DNA of 31,546 bases from Fibrobacter sp. (lineage in GTDB: Bacteria > Fibrobacterota > Fibrobacteria > Fibrobacterales > Fibrobacteraceae), in assembly GCA_017550445.1 (NCBI GenBank), contig JAFZOV010000129.1:1-31546 (forward strand), written 5' to 3'. The notes beneath the pieces are model-generated. The model did no database searches. It was given only the letters and a program-made list of their open reading frames with translations, and had not been told where the DNA came from. Below, one piece after another: positions 7,417-15,818 of the stretch. Made by a program: the position numbers and the translations under genes. Position 1 is the first letter of the stretch, and each line of letters opens with the position of its first letter.

Positions 7417-8234
7417 TATTCGTCCCTCGACTTTGCCTTGGCGCGAATCCCCCTGTTCCTGATTTTCCTCAGAAAGTCTTGTTCGGCCTTAGTCGGAGCG
7501 GGGTTTTCGGCCTCATTCGAGGCATCGGCTTTTGCAGGAGCAGAAGGCGCTGCCGTTTTTGCAGGGGCAGGAACCACCGGCTTGACAGGCGCCGCCGTTG
7601 TTGCCGCCGACGATGCAGGAGCCGCTGCGGCCTGGGCGCTATCGCGGGATTCAATTTCTTTTGCCTGAGACTTGTCTTCTTCCTTAAGGCGGCGGGCGGC
7701 ATCCTGGAAAATGCCCGTGACACTGGAAAGAATCCGCCAGTTATCCATGTGGGCGTCGCTTTCAAAGCCGCGACCTTGCAACACGTCCCCTTCTTCGCTG
7801 ACCACACGGACATAGCTTTCTGTTTTAACCAGATTGTCCTTCTTGTTCCAAATCAAGGAGTCGGAACGCACCGAAGCGCCCTTGGGAGTAAGGGCATAGA
7901 CATGACCATAGGCATACACGTAAGTAAACTTCAAATCCATGCGACCGGAATCGGCGCGCAAGAACGCAGTACGTTCCCCTAGGGAGTCGTAAATATCGAC
8001 GAGCACCGGGCGCACAAAGACCACTTCCTTGTCGCTCCAGCGTTCCAGATAAGCGGTCTTGAGTTTCCAAGCCAGCACACCCTTGTCGTAACTATCCATA
8101 AGGGTGGTGTCGGTAAAAAGCATTTCGGGGCGTTCTACCTGCAACCAAGGCTTTTCTTCTTCAATTTCTTCGCAAGCGGTCATCAACAGACCGATCAGCA
8201 ATAAAGGTATCAACGCCCACTTTTGAAGAATCAT
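7416..8234 (-). CDS. lptC: LptC-like lipoprotein with Ala/Pro-rich C-terminal tail
   Basis: From the ATG at 8234 the protein has 272 residues. It begins MILQKWALIPLLLIGLLMTAC, a lipoprotein signal with its lipobox ending at Cys21. The region at about 35-175 matches the LptC/YrbK pattern (DSYDKGVLAWKLKTAYLERW, DSGRMDLKFTYVYAYGHVYA, LIWNKKDNLVKTESYVRV). A low-complexity Ala/Pro/Lys tail follows, ending in a basic segment. LptC receives LPS from LptBFG and passes it to LptA. E. coli LptC is held by a transmembrane helix; here a lipid anchor is predicted. Upstream in-frame starts (8276, 8408) would hide the signal peptide and run into the divergent gene. The start lies 4 nt after a TATATTTG box without a Shine-Dalgarno site. 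Confidence 0.82.
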   Translation of the reverse strand: MILQKWALIPLLLIGLLMTACEEIEEEKPWLQVERPEMLFTDTTLMDSYDKGVLAWKLKTAYLERWSDKEVVFVRPVLVDIYDSLGERTAFLRADSGRMDLKFTYVYAYGHVYALTPKGASVRSDSLIWNKKDNLVKTESYVRVVSEEGDVLQGRGFESDAHMDNWRILSSVTGIFQDAARRLKEEDKSQAKEIESRDSAQAAAAPASSAATTAAPVKPVVPAPAKTAAPSAPAKADASNEAENPAPTKAEQDFLRKIRNRGIRAKAKSRDE

Positions 8235-8274
8235 AGGCCAAATATAGATAATTTGATTTTCTATTTTTTTTCGC
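8235..8274. promoter_or_regulatory. Divergent promoter region, lptC (minus) and sulfatase (plus)
   Basis: Only 40 bp separate the two start codons. On the minus strand TATATTTG (8239-8246) lies 4 nt before the lptC ATG. On the plus strand TATTTTTT (8262-8269) lies 5 nt before the ATG at 8275. Neither gene has a Shine-Dalgarno site. If these are -10/-7 elements, both messages would start at or next to the ATG. Confidence 0.45.
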
Positions 8275-10341
8275 ATGAAACTCCGTGTTCTTGAAATTAT
8301 GAAGAATGTTGCGACCGGGCTTATCCCATTGCAGAACCTGGTCTTGATTTCCCTTGCGGCATGGGTGACGCACATTGTTTTGCGAGTACTACTCCTTTTC
8401 CGCAACAACCCCTACGGATTTCCGTTTGTTTCTAAACCCGACTGGTTCATTTTCCACGCCGTCTGCATTGACTTTATGTGGATTGTGAACGCCTTGGTGG
8501 TATTCCTGATTATCGGCGCCATCTGCATCAAAGCCGCCGATGCTTTAAAATCGGACAAGGCGAAAAGCATCGCCACAAAAGTCCTGACGATTCTATACGC
8601 TGTATTTCACGCAGCAATCCTTTTCTTGACCCTTCTCGATAACGAGACTCACCGATTCCTGGGCGGACACCTTTCCTTTGGACTTGTAGACACCTACAAG
8701 GACACTTCGTCTATCATTGTATTCTACGACCACGTTGCAAACGACTTGTCTGTACCTTATTTGCAATTTGTGGTGCTGGTATTGATGCTGCCTGCAACCT
8801 ATGGACTGTACCGCTTGCTTCGCAAATGGTATCGTTCCACCAACGGATTCTATGTCAAAAAATCCGTTATCGCGATGATTGTTTTCTACATCGCCTCGTA
8901 CTCGTACGTTTACTTTATATGGACAGGCAGTTCCCGCATGGACAAACTCTGTCCCGTTGTTTCATTGATTTACAAAGATTTGTTCGAAGCCGAGAAATCC
9001 GCAAGCATCTCTGATAAAGATTTTGACGCCTATAAGACCTCTTATCAAAATTTATGGCAAAAGGTTGAAGGCGATTCTTCTTGGAAATTTTCTGATGCAA
9101 AAGAAGGCAACGGGCTTCCGCTCTACCGCGTGCCCACCGCAGAACTCTTGAACAGCGAACAACTCAAGGCACAGCGCGAAATGAAGCCCAACTTTATCTT
9201 GGTGCTAATGGAATCGCAGCGCGGCCTTAATACGGGTTATATGAATCCGCAGATTCAGCCCTCCCCCACGCCGTTCATGGATTCCCTCGCCGAAAATTCT
9301 CACGTATGGATGCGCATGCACACGAGTGGCATTCCCACGACAGGCGGGGTACTTTCGACACACACCGGCATTCCGCACCATTCGCACCTAGCGCAGGCAA
9401 CCGACTTGACGCACGTGACCATTCCCAGCTTTGTACAGGTACTGACAGAAAACGGCTACAGCACGCACTACATGTCGGCCGCCGACCCCGCATGGGATAA
9501 CTTGGGCGTATGGATGGCCAAATGGTACACGGCGCAGCACTACAACCGCGAACGCGAAGACGACTCCACCTTTATGGACCACGCGATTGAATACGTGCGC
9601 GACACTTTGGGCAAACAGGAAAAGCCGTTCCTCGCCACCCTCATGACACGTTCCAACCACTACCCGTTCAACTTTGCCGCCGGCATGACCGACGAAGAGA
9701 AGAACAGGCCGTTACAGGAGCGCATCAACGTAACCATGGGTTACGCAGACAGACAACTCGCCCGCTTTATCCGTGCCGTTCAAAACGAAGAATGGTACCA
9801 GAACACCTACGTTATCGTCATGGCGGATCACGGATTCCCTCTCGGCGAAAACGGAGTTTCTACCATGAGCGGCGGCGGATATTCAAACGTCAGCTGGATT
9901 CCGTTCTTTATTCATGGGAAGGGGCTCGACGCCACGCGCGATACAATGACGGCCGCACAGATTGACATTGCGCCCACCGTACTTGAACTCGCCGGATTTG
10001 CAGTTCCGAATATCTTCATGGGACATAACTTGCTGCGTAATGGTTCGACAAGCTCACCAACCGATACGACAACAACTAATTCTACTGTTGTGGAGAAGCC
10101 TCATACGGAACTCGCCGGTTTATCTCTCGGGGCGTACTCCGGTTACGCAGCCATTGGCCTAGACGGTTACCGCTTTATCGCAAAGTACCCCGCACAAAAC
10201 GAAACGCACCTCTTTGCAGAAAGCGACACCCGCCAAGAAAACGAACTGACCGGCAAGCAGCAAAACGAAGAGAATCGCCTTTCTGCGACACTCGACACAT
10301 TAATCAAGATTTCCGATTACAGCCTAGAAAAGGGACTGTAA
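8275..10341 (+). CDS. Membrane sulfatase-fold enzyme of the LtaS/phosphoglycerol- or phosphoethanolamine-transferase type
   Basis: A 688-residue protein. About five membrane segments lie in residues 18-215, then a linker, then an extracytoplasmic sulfatase/alkaline-phosphatase-fold domain (about 305-600). Likely metal and catalytic residues are Glu313 (LVLMES), a Thr at 355-356 (SGIPTTGG) as nucleophile, His462 (RSNHYPF) and Asp518-His519 (MADHG). This arrangement is that of lipoteichoic acid synthase and related enzymes that move phosphoglycerol or phosphoethanolamine from a phospholipid to a glycan or lipid. The C-terminus (about 600-688) is an additional domain. It is divergent from lptC and converges with a second enzyme of the same fold 7 bp away. 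The start at 8275 is uncertain; 8299 is an alternative. The substrate is unknown. Confidence 0.85.
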   Translation: MKLRVLEIMKNVATGLIPLQNLVLISLAAWVTHIVLRVLLLFRNNPYGFPFVSKPDWFIFHAVCIDFMWIVNALVVFLIIGAICIKAADALKSDKAKSIATKVLTILYAVFHAAILFLTLLDNETHRFLGGHLSFGLVDTYKDTSSIIVFYDHVANDLSVPYLQFVVLVLMLPATYGLYRLLRKWYRSTNGFYVKKSVIAMIVFYIASYSYVYFIWTGSSRMDKLCPVVSLIYKDLFEAEKSASISDKDFDAYKTSYQNLWQKVEGDSSWKFSDAKEGNGLPLYRVPTAELLNSEQLKAQREMKPNFILVLMESQRGLNTGYMNPQIQPSPTPFMDSLAENSHVWMRMHTSGIPTTGGVLSTHTGIPHHSHLAQATDLTHVTIPSFVQVLTENGYSTHYMSAADPAWDNLGVWMAKWYTAQHYNREREDDSTFMDHAIEYVRDTLGKQEKPFLATLMTRSNHYPFNFAAGMTDEEKNRPLQERINVTMGYADRQLARFIRAVQNEEWYQNTYVIVMADHGFPLGENGVSTMSGGGYSNVSWIPFFIHGKGLDATRDTMTAAQIDIAPTVLELAGFAVPNIFMGHNLLRNGSTSSPTDTTTTNSTVVEKPHTELAGLSLGAYSGYAAIGLDGYRFIAKYPAQNETHLFAESDTRQENELTGKQQNEENRLSATLDTLIKISDYSLEKGL

Positions 10342-10348
10342 TCGCTTA

Positions 10349-12283
10349 TTAGGGCATCATATTGTCGTTACGGAGCAGGGAACGCAGCATCTTGCTGGCG
10401 CCGACGGCCTTGTCTCTCCAATAAAGAGAAACGGAATCCGTAACGGGTTCAAAATTCTGGTTCACGCCGCTGTACACTTCTTCACTTTTCAGGCCACCGG
10501 TAAGAACGTGATCCCTAAACCCTAAATAGTAGCCATTCTCGCCAAAGAACAGGGACGGCTGATTCGCGGGGCGTTCCTGCGTCAGCAAATCATATCCCCA
10601 GAAATGGCCCGGAGCACGGACTTGCGCCAAATCAAAGATAGTCGGTCCCACATCCAGCTGAGACGCCACATCTTCGCGAACGGTAAGGCCCTGGAACAGG
10701 TTTGTATCGGCAGAAAAGATGCCCATGAATATGCGGGAAGAGGACACGCCAATGGGCTGCGGAATTCTACGATCCACAGAATCTACCGGGGTGTCATGAT
10801 CACCCATAAACAGAACAACCGTATGGTCAAAATCCGGACGCCCCGCAAGGCTTTCCATAAAGCGGCCAAACTGTTGGTCCGTATATTGGACCGCCGTGCG
10901 GTAACGAATCATGGGATCATCCGGCTTTGGCGCAAAAGCATCCGGATAGCCGTAGAACGGGATGTGCGTCGCGATGGTATTAAAAAGCAGGAACCACGGT
11001 TTATCGTAAGGCATGTCCGCTAGCATCTGTATTGCAAGGTCAGCCCCCAAACTGTCGGCGGTTCCGGGAATACTATCGTCCGGAGCCAACTTCCAGTTGT
11101 CACCATAAAAACGTTCTACAAACGGCAAAGTATGATCAAAGACCGGATTCGATATGGTCATATATGCTTTCTTGTAGTTTTCCAAATATTCCGGGAAACC
11201 CTTGAAATGGTTAGAAGCATAGAAACTAGGAACATCGCGGTTCGGATGAGTCGGGAATCCGAGATAGGTCGAAGTTGTTCCACGTACAGTCGGGTACCCG
11301 CCACTATAGGCGTTCTTAAACCAGAGTCCACCCACCTTCGCCAATTTCCAGAGATTCGGGGCAAGGGCTGTATCCCCCGAAAGCATCTGGTTTAAAATGC
11401 GGCCTTTATAGGACTCGCCAAAGACAAAGACGATGTTGTAGGGGCGTTTCGCCTTGTATTCATGTTGTGCGGCATCGAAATAAATCGGATAGTTCATTAC
11501 ATCTTGACGGGCCCCGATTTTATCCGCAGGCAAAAATGCATTCAGATCATCCACCAGTTCTTCCGTAACTTTCTCGTTATCACGGACAAACTCAAAAGTT
11601 TCCCATGCCACAATATGAAGAATCGGCGAAGTCAACGTGTACTTGCCAAGATTAAACTGCATTTCAATGGGCCATTTTACGATGGGCACATAAAACATAG
11701 CGCGTGTTCCCATCAAAAAGAGAATCAACGGAAACACAGACAAGACAAGGCCCGCAGAAATAAAGCTTACCGGAACTTTTTTCTTGAGCGTTATAGCCTG
11801 GTCAATGGCTTTACCTTTTTTTCTTTTCTGAAGGGTATACAGGACAATAAACGTGATTCCCGCTGCAAGGACAAGAATGTACAGGCCAAACCAAAGGACC
11901 GTACCAAGGGCATCGCCACCAAAAACGGTAGCAGCGGTACTGTCAAACAAATTGGACGGGTGAAAATAAGTTCGAACGAACGAATAGGAAAGTCGCTGAT
12001 GCGAAAAACGGAACACCTCGTAATCAGCGGTTGCGAAGAAAAAGTAAAGGATATAATAGACAGCAAGTCCCCTGGGCATTTTTGCAAGCATAAAGAGGCC
12101 GGATATCACCAACATACCGCCATATGCCATAATCATCTGCCACTGGATTCGTCCGGAGAACATTTCTAACAGCGAAAGTCCCAGCGGGTCAGGAAGGGCG
12201 TAAAAGAACACCAACATCACCGACTGCACAAGCAAGGCAATCATCGTTATCAGAACGTACGGATTTTTCAAGAACTGCTTCAT
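10349..12283 (-). CDS. Second membrane sulfatase-fold transferase (LtaS-like)
   Basis: A 644-residue protein with five predicted membrane segments in residues 8-200 and a sulfatase domain from about 280. Likely active-site residues are Glu290 (VFGES), a Thr at 332 or 336 (GGYPTVRGT), His440 (ATHIPF) and Asp495-His496 (MGDHD). It differs clearly from its convergent neighbour, so this is not a recent duplication. It follows the beta-propeller gene by 9 nt and ends the minus-strand operon RND exporter - propeller protein - sulfatase. The family transfers phosphoglycerol or phosphoethanolamine outside the cytoplasmic membrane, or hydrolyses sulfate or phosphate esters. The context favours modification of an exported lipid or glycan. 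Confidence 0.85.
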   Translation of the reverse strand: MKQFLKNPYVLITMIALLVQSVMLVFFYALPDPLGLSLLEMFSGRIQWQMIMAYGGMLVISGLFMLAKMPRGLAVYYILYFFFATADYEVFRFSHQRLSYSFVRTYFHPSNLFDSTAATVFGGDALGTVLWFGLYILVLAAGITFIVLYTLQKRKKGKAIDQAITLKKKVPVSFISAGLVLSVFPLILFLMGTRAMFYVPIVKWPIEMQFNLGKYTLTSPILHIVAWETFEFVRDNEKVTEELVDDLNAFLPADKIGARQDVMNYPIYFDAAQHEYKAKRPYNIVFVFGESYKGRILNQMLSGDTALAPNLWKLAKVGGLWFKNAYSGGYPTVRGTTSTYLGFPTHPNRDVPSFYASNHFKGFPEYLENYKKAYMTISNPVFDHTLPFVERFYGDNWKLAPDDSIPGTADSLGADLAIQMLADMPYDKPWFLLFNTIATHIPFYGYPDAFAPKPDDPMIRYRTAVQYTDQQFGRFMESLAGRPDFDHTVVLFMGDHDTPVDSVDRRIPQPIGVSSSRIFMGIFSADTNLFQGLTVREDVASQLDVGPTIFDLAQVRAPGHFWGYDLLTQERPANQPSLFFGENGYYLGFRDHVLTGGLKSEEVYSGVNQNFEPVTDSVSLYWRDKAVGASKMLRSLLRNDNMMP

Positions 12284-12292
12284 ATCCAGAAA

Positions 12293-13177
12293 CTATCCCT
12301 TCACGAACGGGCGCCTAAAGAAATTGATAATGCCGGCAAGAATCCTATAGCGGTAACCGCGGCAATCTACAACCATCACGCCCTTATACATGTTGAACGT
12401 ATGGAAAGCCACCTTCATCGTCGGGTGCGGAGAAGACTTTCTCCACAGTTCTTTAAACACAAGACCTTCTGGAGATTCTTCGACCTGCTGAAAAGATATG
12501 GCATGACCATATTCCACATTGCATTCCTGGGCAGGGCGATAAATTTTTCCCTTATGTTCAAACCAGTCACCTGCATTTCTAGCAATGTTTTCGGGGAAAT
12601 GATATTCCTTCACCTTAACGTACTTTCCAGATTCATCTGCTTCATACACACCTAAAGTGGAACCGTTAGGTGTCGGCATCTCCGTGGAATAAATCTGCTT
12701 TTTACCGAACAATTCCGTATAGATCGCATCTGTAAGGAGAGCGTCGCTAATAGGCTTAGCATTCACCAGGGCCGGGTTTTCCAAATCCAATTCGTACAGT
12801 TTCAGGCCACCGCCCTTGAAGTTTTCTGGGTAGACCAGAATTTTACCGTCCCTACGGATAATCGCCGGAAAACTGAGATGCGAATCAAGCTCCAGAATGG
12901 TATCTACCTTGAGAAGGCTGTTGCTTGCCCTGTCGATGGTGAGCATCGCAAGGCGCCCTCTCTTGTGCGGGTAGTAGTATTCTTCGACCAAGACATATAT
13001 TTTATCATCCGTAACATCGAGAATAAAGGGGTCGGCAAACCACCGGTCCTTACATTCATGGTTCAGCCACTTGATTTTCAGCGATTCGCCAGCAATGACT
13101 CCATCCAAGGTGTTCTCGACAAAGCCGATATTCCAGACACCTTGCATTATGCTACGGTAGATTTCTATAAATCTCAT
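12293..13177 (-). CDS. GINT1-like beta-propeller protein (glucosamine inositolphosphorylceramide transferase N-terminal-type domain)
   Basis: A 294-residue protein with no signal peptide and repeated blades. The motifs WFADPFIL (46-53), LSFPAIIRRDGKILVYPE (101-118), TELFGKKQIYSTE, YRPAQECN (213-220), YGHAISF and HTFN (259-262) recall the five-bladed propeller domain found N-terminal to glycosyltransferases in GINT1-type proteins and as a partner in bacterial polysaccharide clusters. I recognise the pattern from memory, so the family name is tentative. Its catalytic role is not established; it may be a glycosyltransferase accessory or glycan-binding domain. It lies 4 nt after the RND gene stop and 9 nt before the sulfatase gene, so the three probably work on one product. 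Confidence 0.65.
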   Translation of the reverse strand: MRFIEIYRSIMQGVWNIGFVENTLDGVIAGESLKIKWLNHECKDRWFADPFILDVTDDKIYVLVEEYYYPHKRGRLAMLTIDRASNSLLKVDTILELDSHLSFPAIIRRDGKILVYPENFKGGGLKLYELDLENPALVNAKPISDALLTDAIYTELFGKKQIYSTEMPTPNGSTLGVYEADESGKYVKVKEYHFPENIARNAGDWFEHKGKIYRPAQECNVEYGHAISFQQVEESPEGLVFKELWRKSSPHPTMKVAFHTFNMYKGVMVVDCRGYRYRILAGIINFFRRPFVKG

Positions 13178-13181
13178 GCAA

Positions 13182-15767
13182 CTACTTCTTTTTTAGGATT
13201 GTACCGCACAGGAACATAGAGAACACGACACTTGCTATCAGGAACACGAATATACTCATGCAAGCGAGGTCTCCAATACCCTTCAAGCCCTTATGCGTCG
13301 TAAAGAGGAATCCCACGAAACCCGCAATAGTCGTCAAGGAGCTTGCCATTACATTTCGAGCCGTCGAATCCATTAATCCGCGAAGCGTCATTGTCTTATT
13401 AGAGCTCCATGCCGTCACAAGGTGAATCGTAGCGTCAATACCAATGCCCAAAGTCATAGGAATCACAATCACATTGTAAATACTGATTCTACCGTATTCA
13501 AATGTTCCATTGAGGAAGCCCAGCAATCCCAAGGTAAGAAGTACGCCCATACCGAAAGGAATACAACCCACTAAGAAAATCTTCGGCTTTCTAAACGAGA
13601 TCAGGAGCGTACCAAAAATCACGAGAATAATCACAACCGCGAGGTTGAAGCTATCGTTTTTCACAGAGGAAATCACATCAGAAAGGATAAACTGCGAAGA
13701 GAACGTACGGAGGTTTTCTCCATCAAAGTTCCAATGTCCATAGCGATCCTGGAAGCGCTGCAAAGCCTTTGCATCCCAGCTGGGGAAATCACCATAGATA
13801 AAGCCAATCTTGCCGTACGAGCCGTCCTTTTCGCGAACGATATCCAAAATCCAACTCGGGATATCTTCTGGAGCAAAGGTCTTTTCGACCGCAGCAAGCT
13901 TGCGCAAATTGGCTATGTTGACGGAATCTTCACCTTCGGCGCGATCAAAAACGCGAGCCTCTACCAAGTCACGGATTTCCTCAATGACTTCAAGGCGTGC
14001 CTTCTGGGAATCTTCTGGCGGAATAAAGCTCTTGAGCGTTATAAAGCTGCCGAGCATCGAATCCTTTTCCACGTTGAGACGGTAAATCAACGTATCGTAG
14101 AGTCGATCCAGCTGGGAAGTCTTTGATCCCATCACTGCCGCCGGCGTAGACGTCTTGGCCTTATAGCTAGCGCGAGTCACCTTTGTAGAAATCTTGTTGT
14201 CTTCGACCGTCTTTACCGTAGATGCACGGCGAAGATTCTTAAGGTCGTGCTCGAAATCCACCTGCGGCGCAAAATAGAGGGCTACACCACCAAGAACAAA
14301 ACCGACAATGGCGGCAACTCGGAAGAACTTAAGGATCTGAGCTTCCGTCCATGCTTTCGGGAAGAAACTGTTGTCAGGCTTCTGAGGAATCCCTCCCATG
14401 CACTTGATGAAAACCGGGAGCACCAGAATCGAGGTGAGCATACTGAAGAATACACCTGCAGATGCCACGACGCCAAACTCATAGAAGCCCTTGAAATGGG
14501 CAGCAAGCAAGGTGAGGAAGGCGGCGATTGTGGTAAAGCTCGCCAAGACAAACGGCTTAAGCATGCGCCTTTGGGCTTCCTGAAGGACATCTTCCAAGGT
14601 AGCCTTCTGGTTCAGCAATCGTTGAGCCGTTCCAAGCATATGGATGGAGTAGTCAATGCCAATACCTAGGATAATTGATGCCACAAAGACCGTGAACGGA
14701 TTCAATTTACCATAGAAAAGTGCAGTGAAGGCAAAAGTCGGAATGCAAGCATAAAGCACAGAACCCGTAACAAGGATCGGTCCTTTAAAGCCCCTGAAGA
14801 AATACGAAGTCAGAAGGATGATTAAAACCAAGCTGATGGCAAAGGAGAAGATACTGTCATTGGCAACTTCGTCCACTTCCTTAAGGCCCTCATAAGTACC
14901 ATCCACGGTAAAGCGGGTCGGGACAGGATACGTCTTTCCGTTGAAATGCTGGAGCAAGGTATCTGTACGGGCAAGAATATGCGTAACAAATTCGTAGTCC
15001 GTAGAAGGCTTAATGAGCTTTGCGTTCACCACGCCATTAAACAGAATCTTTCCGGTGCTATCGGGACGCGGGCAACCAATGAGGCGAGCCTTCAAATGGG
15101 CCGGCACAGGATCTTTGGGGTGCCATTCGTCGCTAGACTCCTGGGCAACATCCGTTTTGTTCTTTTGAAGGAATGTCGCAAAAGCGCCAACGGCTTCATC
15201 TGGGAGGCCAAGTTCCTGCGGCAAATTTTCATCGAACCAAATGCGTTCCTTTTTCTCGGATGCAGCGGGAGTATTGTCGCCCAACAGATCCACAACAAGA
15301 GGACCATTCTTTCGGCCAATTTCCAGCTGAAGGTCTTCCAGGTTGTCACGGATACGTTCCAAGTGAGACACCGGGAAATAGAGGAGGGCGTTATCCTTGA
15401 AGAACTGGTTTTCTTCATCTTTTTGTGTCGATACGAAATCACCTTGCCAACGGCTATGGATATAGTTTTCTACGGAATCCTGCATTGCCGCCAAGATTTC
15501 AGGATCATCGCTCTGAATCGCAATCGTGAAACGGTCCGTACTGCCAAAGCGCTGATACGATTCCTGCAAAGCAAGTACACTGGGGGTGTCATCGGGTAGC
15601 AAATGGGAAAGATCTGCATCCAGTCGAAGACCCGGTTTAACAAAAATGGGGAAAGCGCACAATGCCGCAAGCAGGAGATAGAAAGCCAAAGCCTTGAACT
15701 GATGCTTACAAATGAGTGGAATATACCACGCTGAAAATTTTTCTTGCAAGGATTTCTTTGTAACCAT
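13182..15767 (-). CDS. RND/MMPL-family exporter (two-repeat, 12 TM)
   Basis: An 861-residue protein with the layout of an MMPL/RND transporter: one TM helix near residue 30, a large extracytoplasmic loop (about 45-290), five TM helices, a second loop and five more helices. The two repeats carry matching motifs GIGIDYSIHML (about 368-378) and GIGIDATIHLV (about 775-785) in TM4 and TM10, the proton-relay helices. MMPL proteins move lipids such as hopanoids, glycolipids or carotenoids to the outer membrane. It leads the operon with the propeller protein and an LtaS-like enzyme, which suggests a lipid or glycolipid cargo. The ATG at 15767 is chosen because residues 1-38 of the longer frame look non-natural; a TATATTTT box lies 4 nt upstream, without a Shine-Dalgarno site. 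Confidence 0.88.
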   Translation of the reverse strand: MVTKKSLQEKFSAWYIPLICKHQFKALAFYLLLAALCAFPIFVKPGLRLDADLSHLLPDDTPSVLALQESYQRFGSTDRFTIAIQSDDPEILAAMQDSVENYIHSRWQGDFVSTQKDEENQFFKDNALLYFPVSHLERIRDNLEDLQLEIGRKNGPLVVDLLGDNTPAASEKKERIWFDENLPQELGLPDEAVGAFATFLQKNKTDVAQESSDEWHPKDPVPAHLKARLIGCPRPDSTGKILFNGVVNAKLIKPSTDYEFVTHILARTDTLLQHFNGKTYPVPTRFTVDGTYEGLKEVDEVANDSIFSFAISLVLIILLTSYFFRGFKGPILVTGSVLYACIPTFAFTALFYGKLNPFTVFVASIILGIGIDYSIHMLGTAQRLLNQKATLEDVLQEAQRRMLKPFVLASFTTIAAFLTLLAAHFKGFYEFGVVASAGVFFSMLTSILVLPVFIKCMGGIPQKPDNSFFPKAWTEAQILKFFRVAAIVGFVLGGVALYFAPQVDFEHDLKNLRRASTVKTVEDNKISTKVTRASYKAKTSTPAAVMGSKTSQLDRLYDTLIYRLNVEKDSMLGSFITLKSFIPPEDSQKARLEVIEEIRDLVEARVFDRAEGEDSVNIANLRKLAAVEKTFAPEDIPSWILDIVREKDGSYGKIGFIYGDFPSWDAKALQRFQDRYGHWNFDGENLRTFSSQFILSDVISSVKNDSFNLAVVIILVIFGTLLISFRKPKIFLVGCIPFGMGVLLTLGLLGFLNGTFEYGRISIYNVIVIPMTLGIGIDATIHLVTAWSSNKTMTLRGLMDSTARNVMASSLTTIAGFVGFLFTTHKGLKGIGDLACMSIFVFLIASVVFSMFLCGTILKKK

Positions 15768-15818
15768 ATGTAAAATATAAAAAATTTGTACGGAGCCTTT
15801 TTTACTAGATTTATGCTT
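15768..15818. promoter_or_regulatory. Divergent promoter region, RND exporter (minus) and GT4 (plus)
   Basis: On the minus strand TATATTTT (15772-15779) lies 4 nt before the exporter ATG. On the plus strand TAGATTTA (15806-15813) lies 5 nt before the glycosyltransferase ATG at 15819. Neither ATG has a usable Shine-Dalgarno site (a GGAG at 15792-15795 is too far). This is the same arrangement as at 8235-8274. Confidence 0.45.

Noticed and set aside
8275..12283. Recent tandem or inverted duplication of the two sulfatase genes
   Set aside because: The proteins share the fold and active-site layout but differ in motifs and lengths throughout, so they are old paralogues or separate acquisitions.
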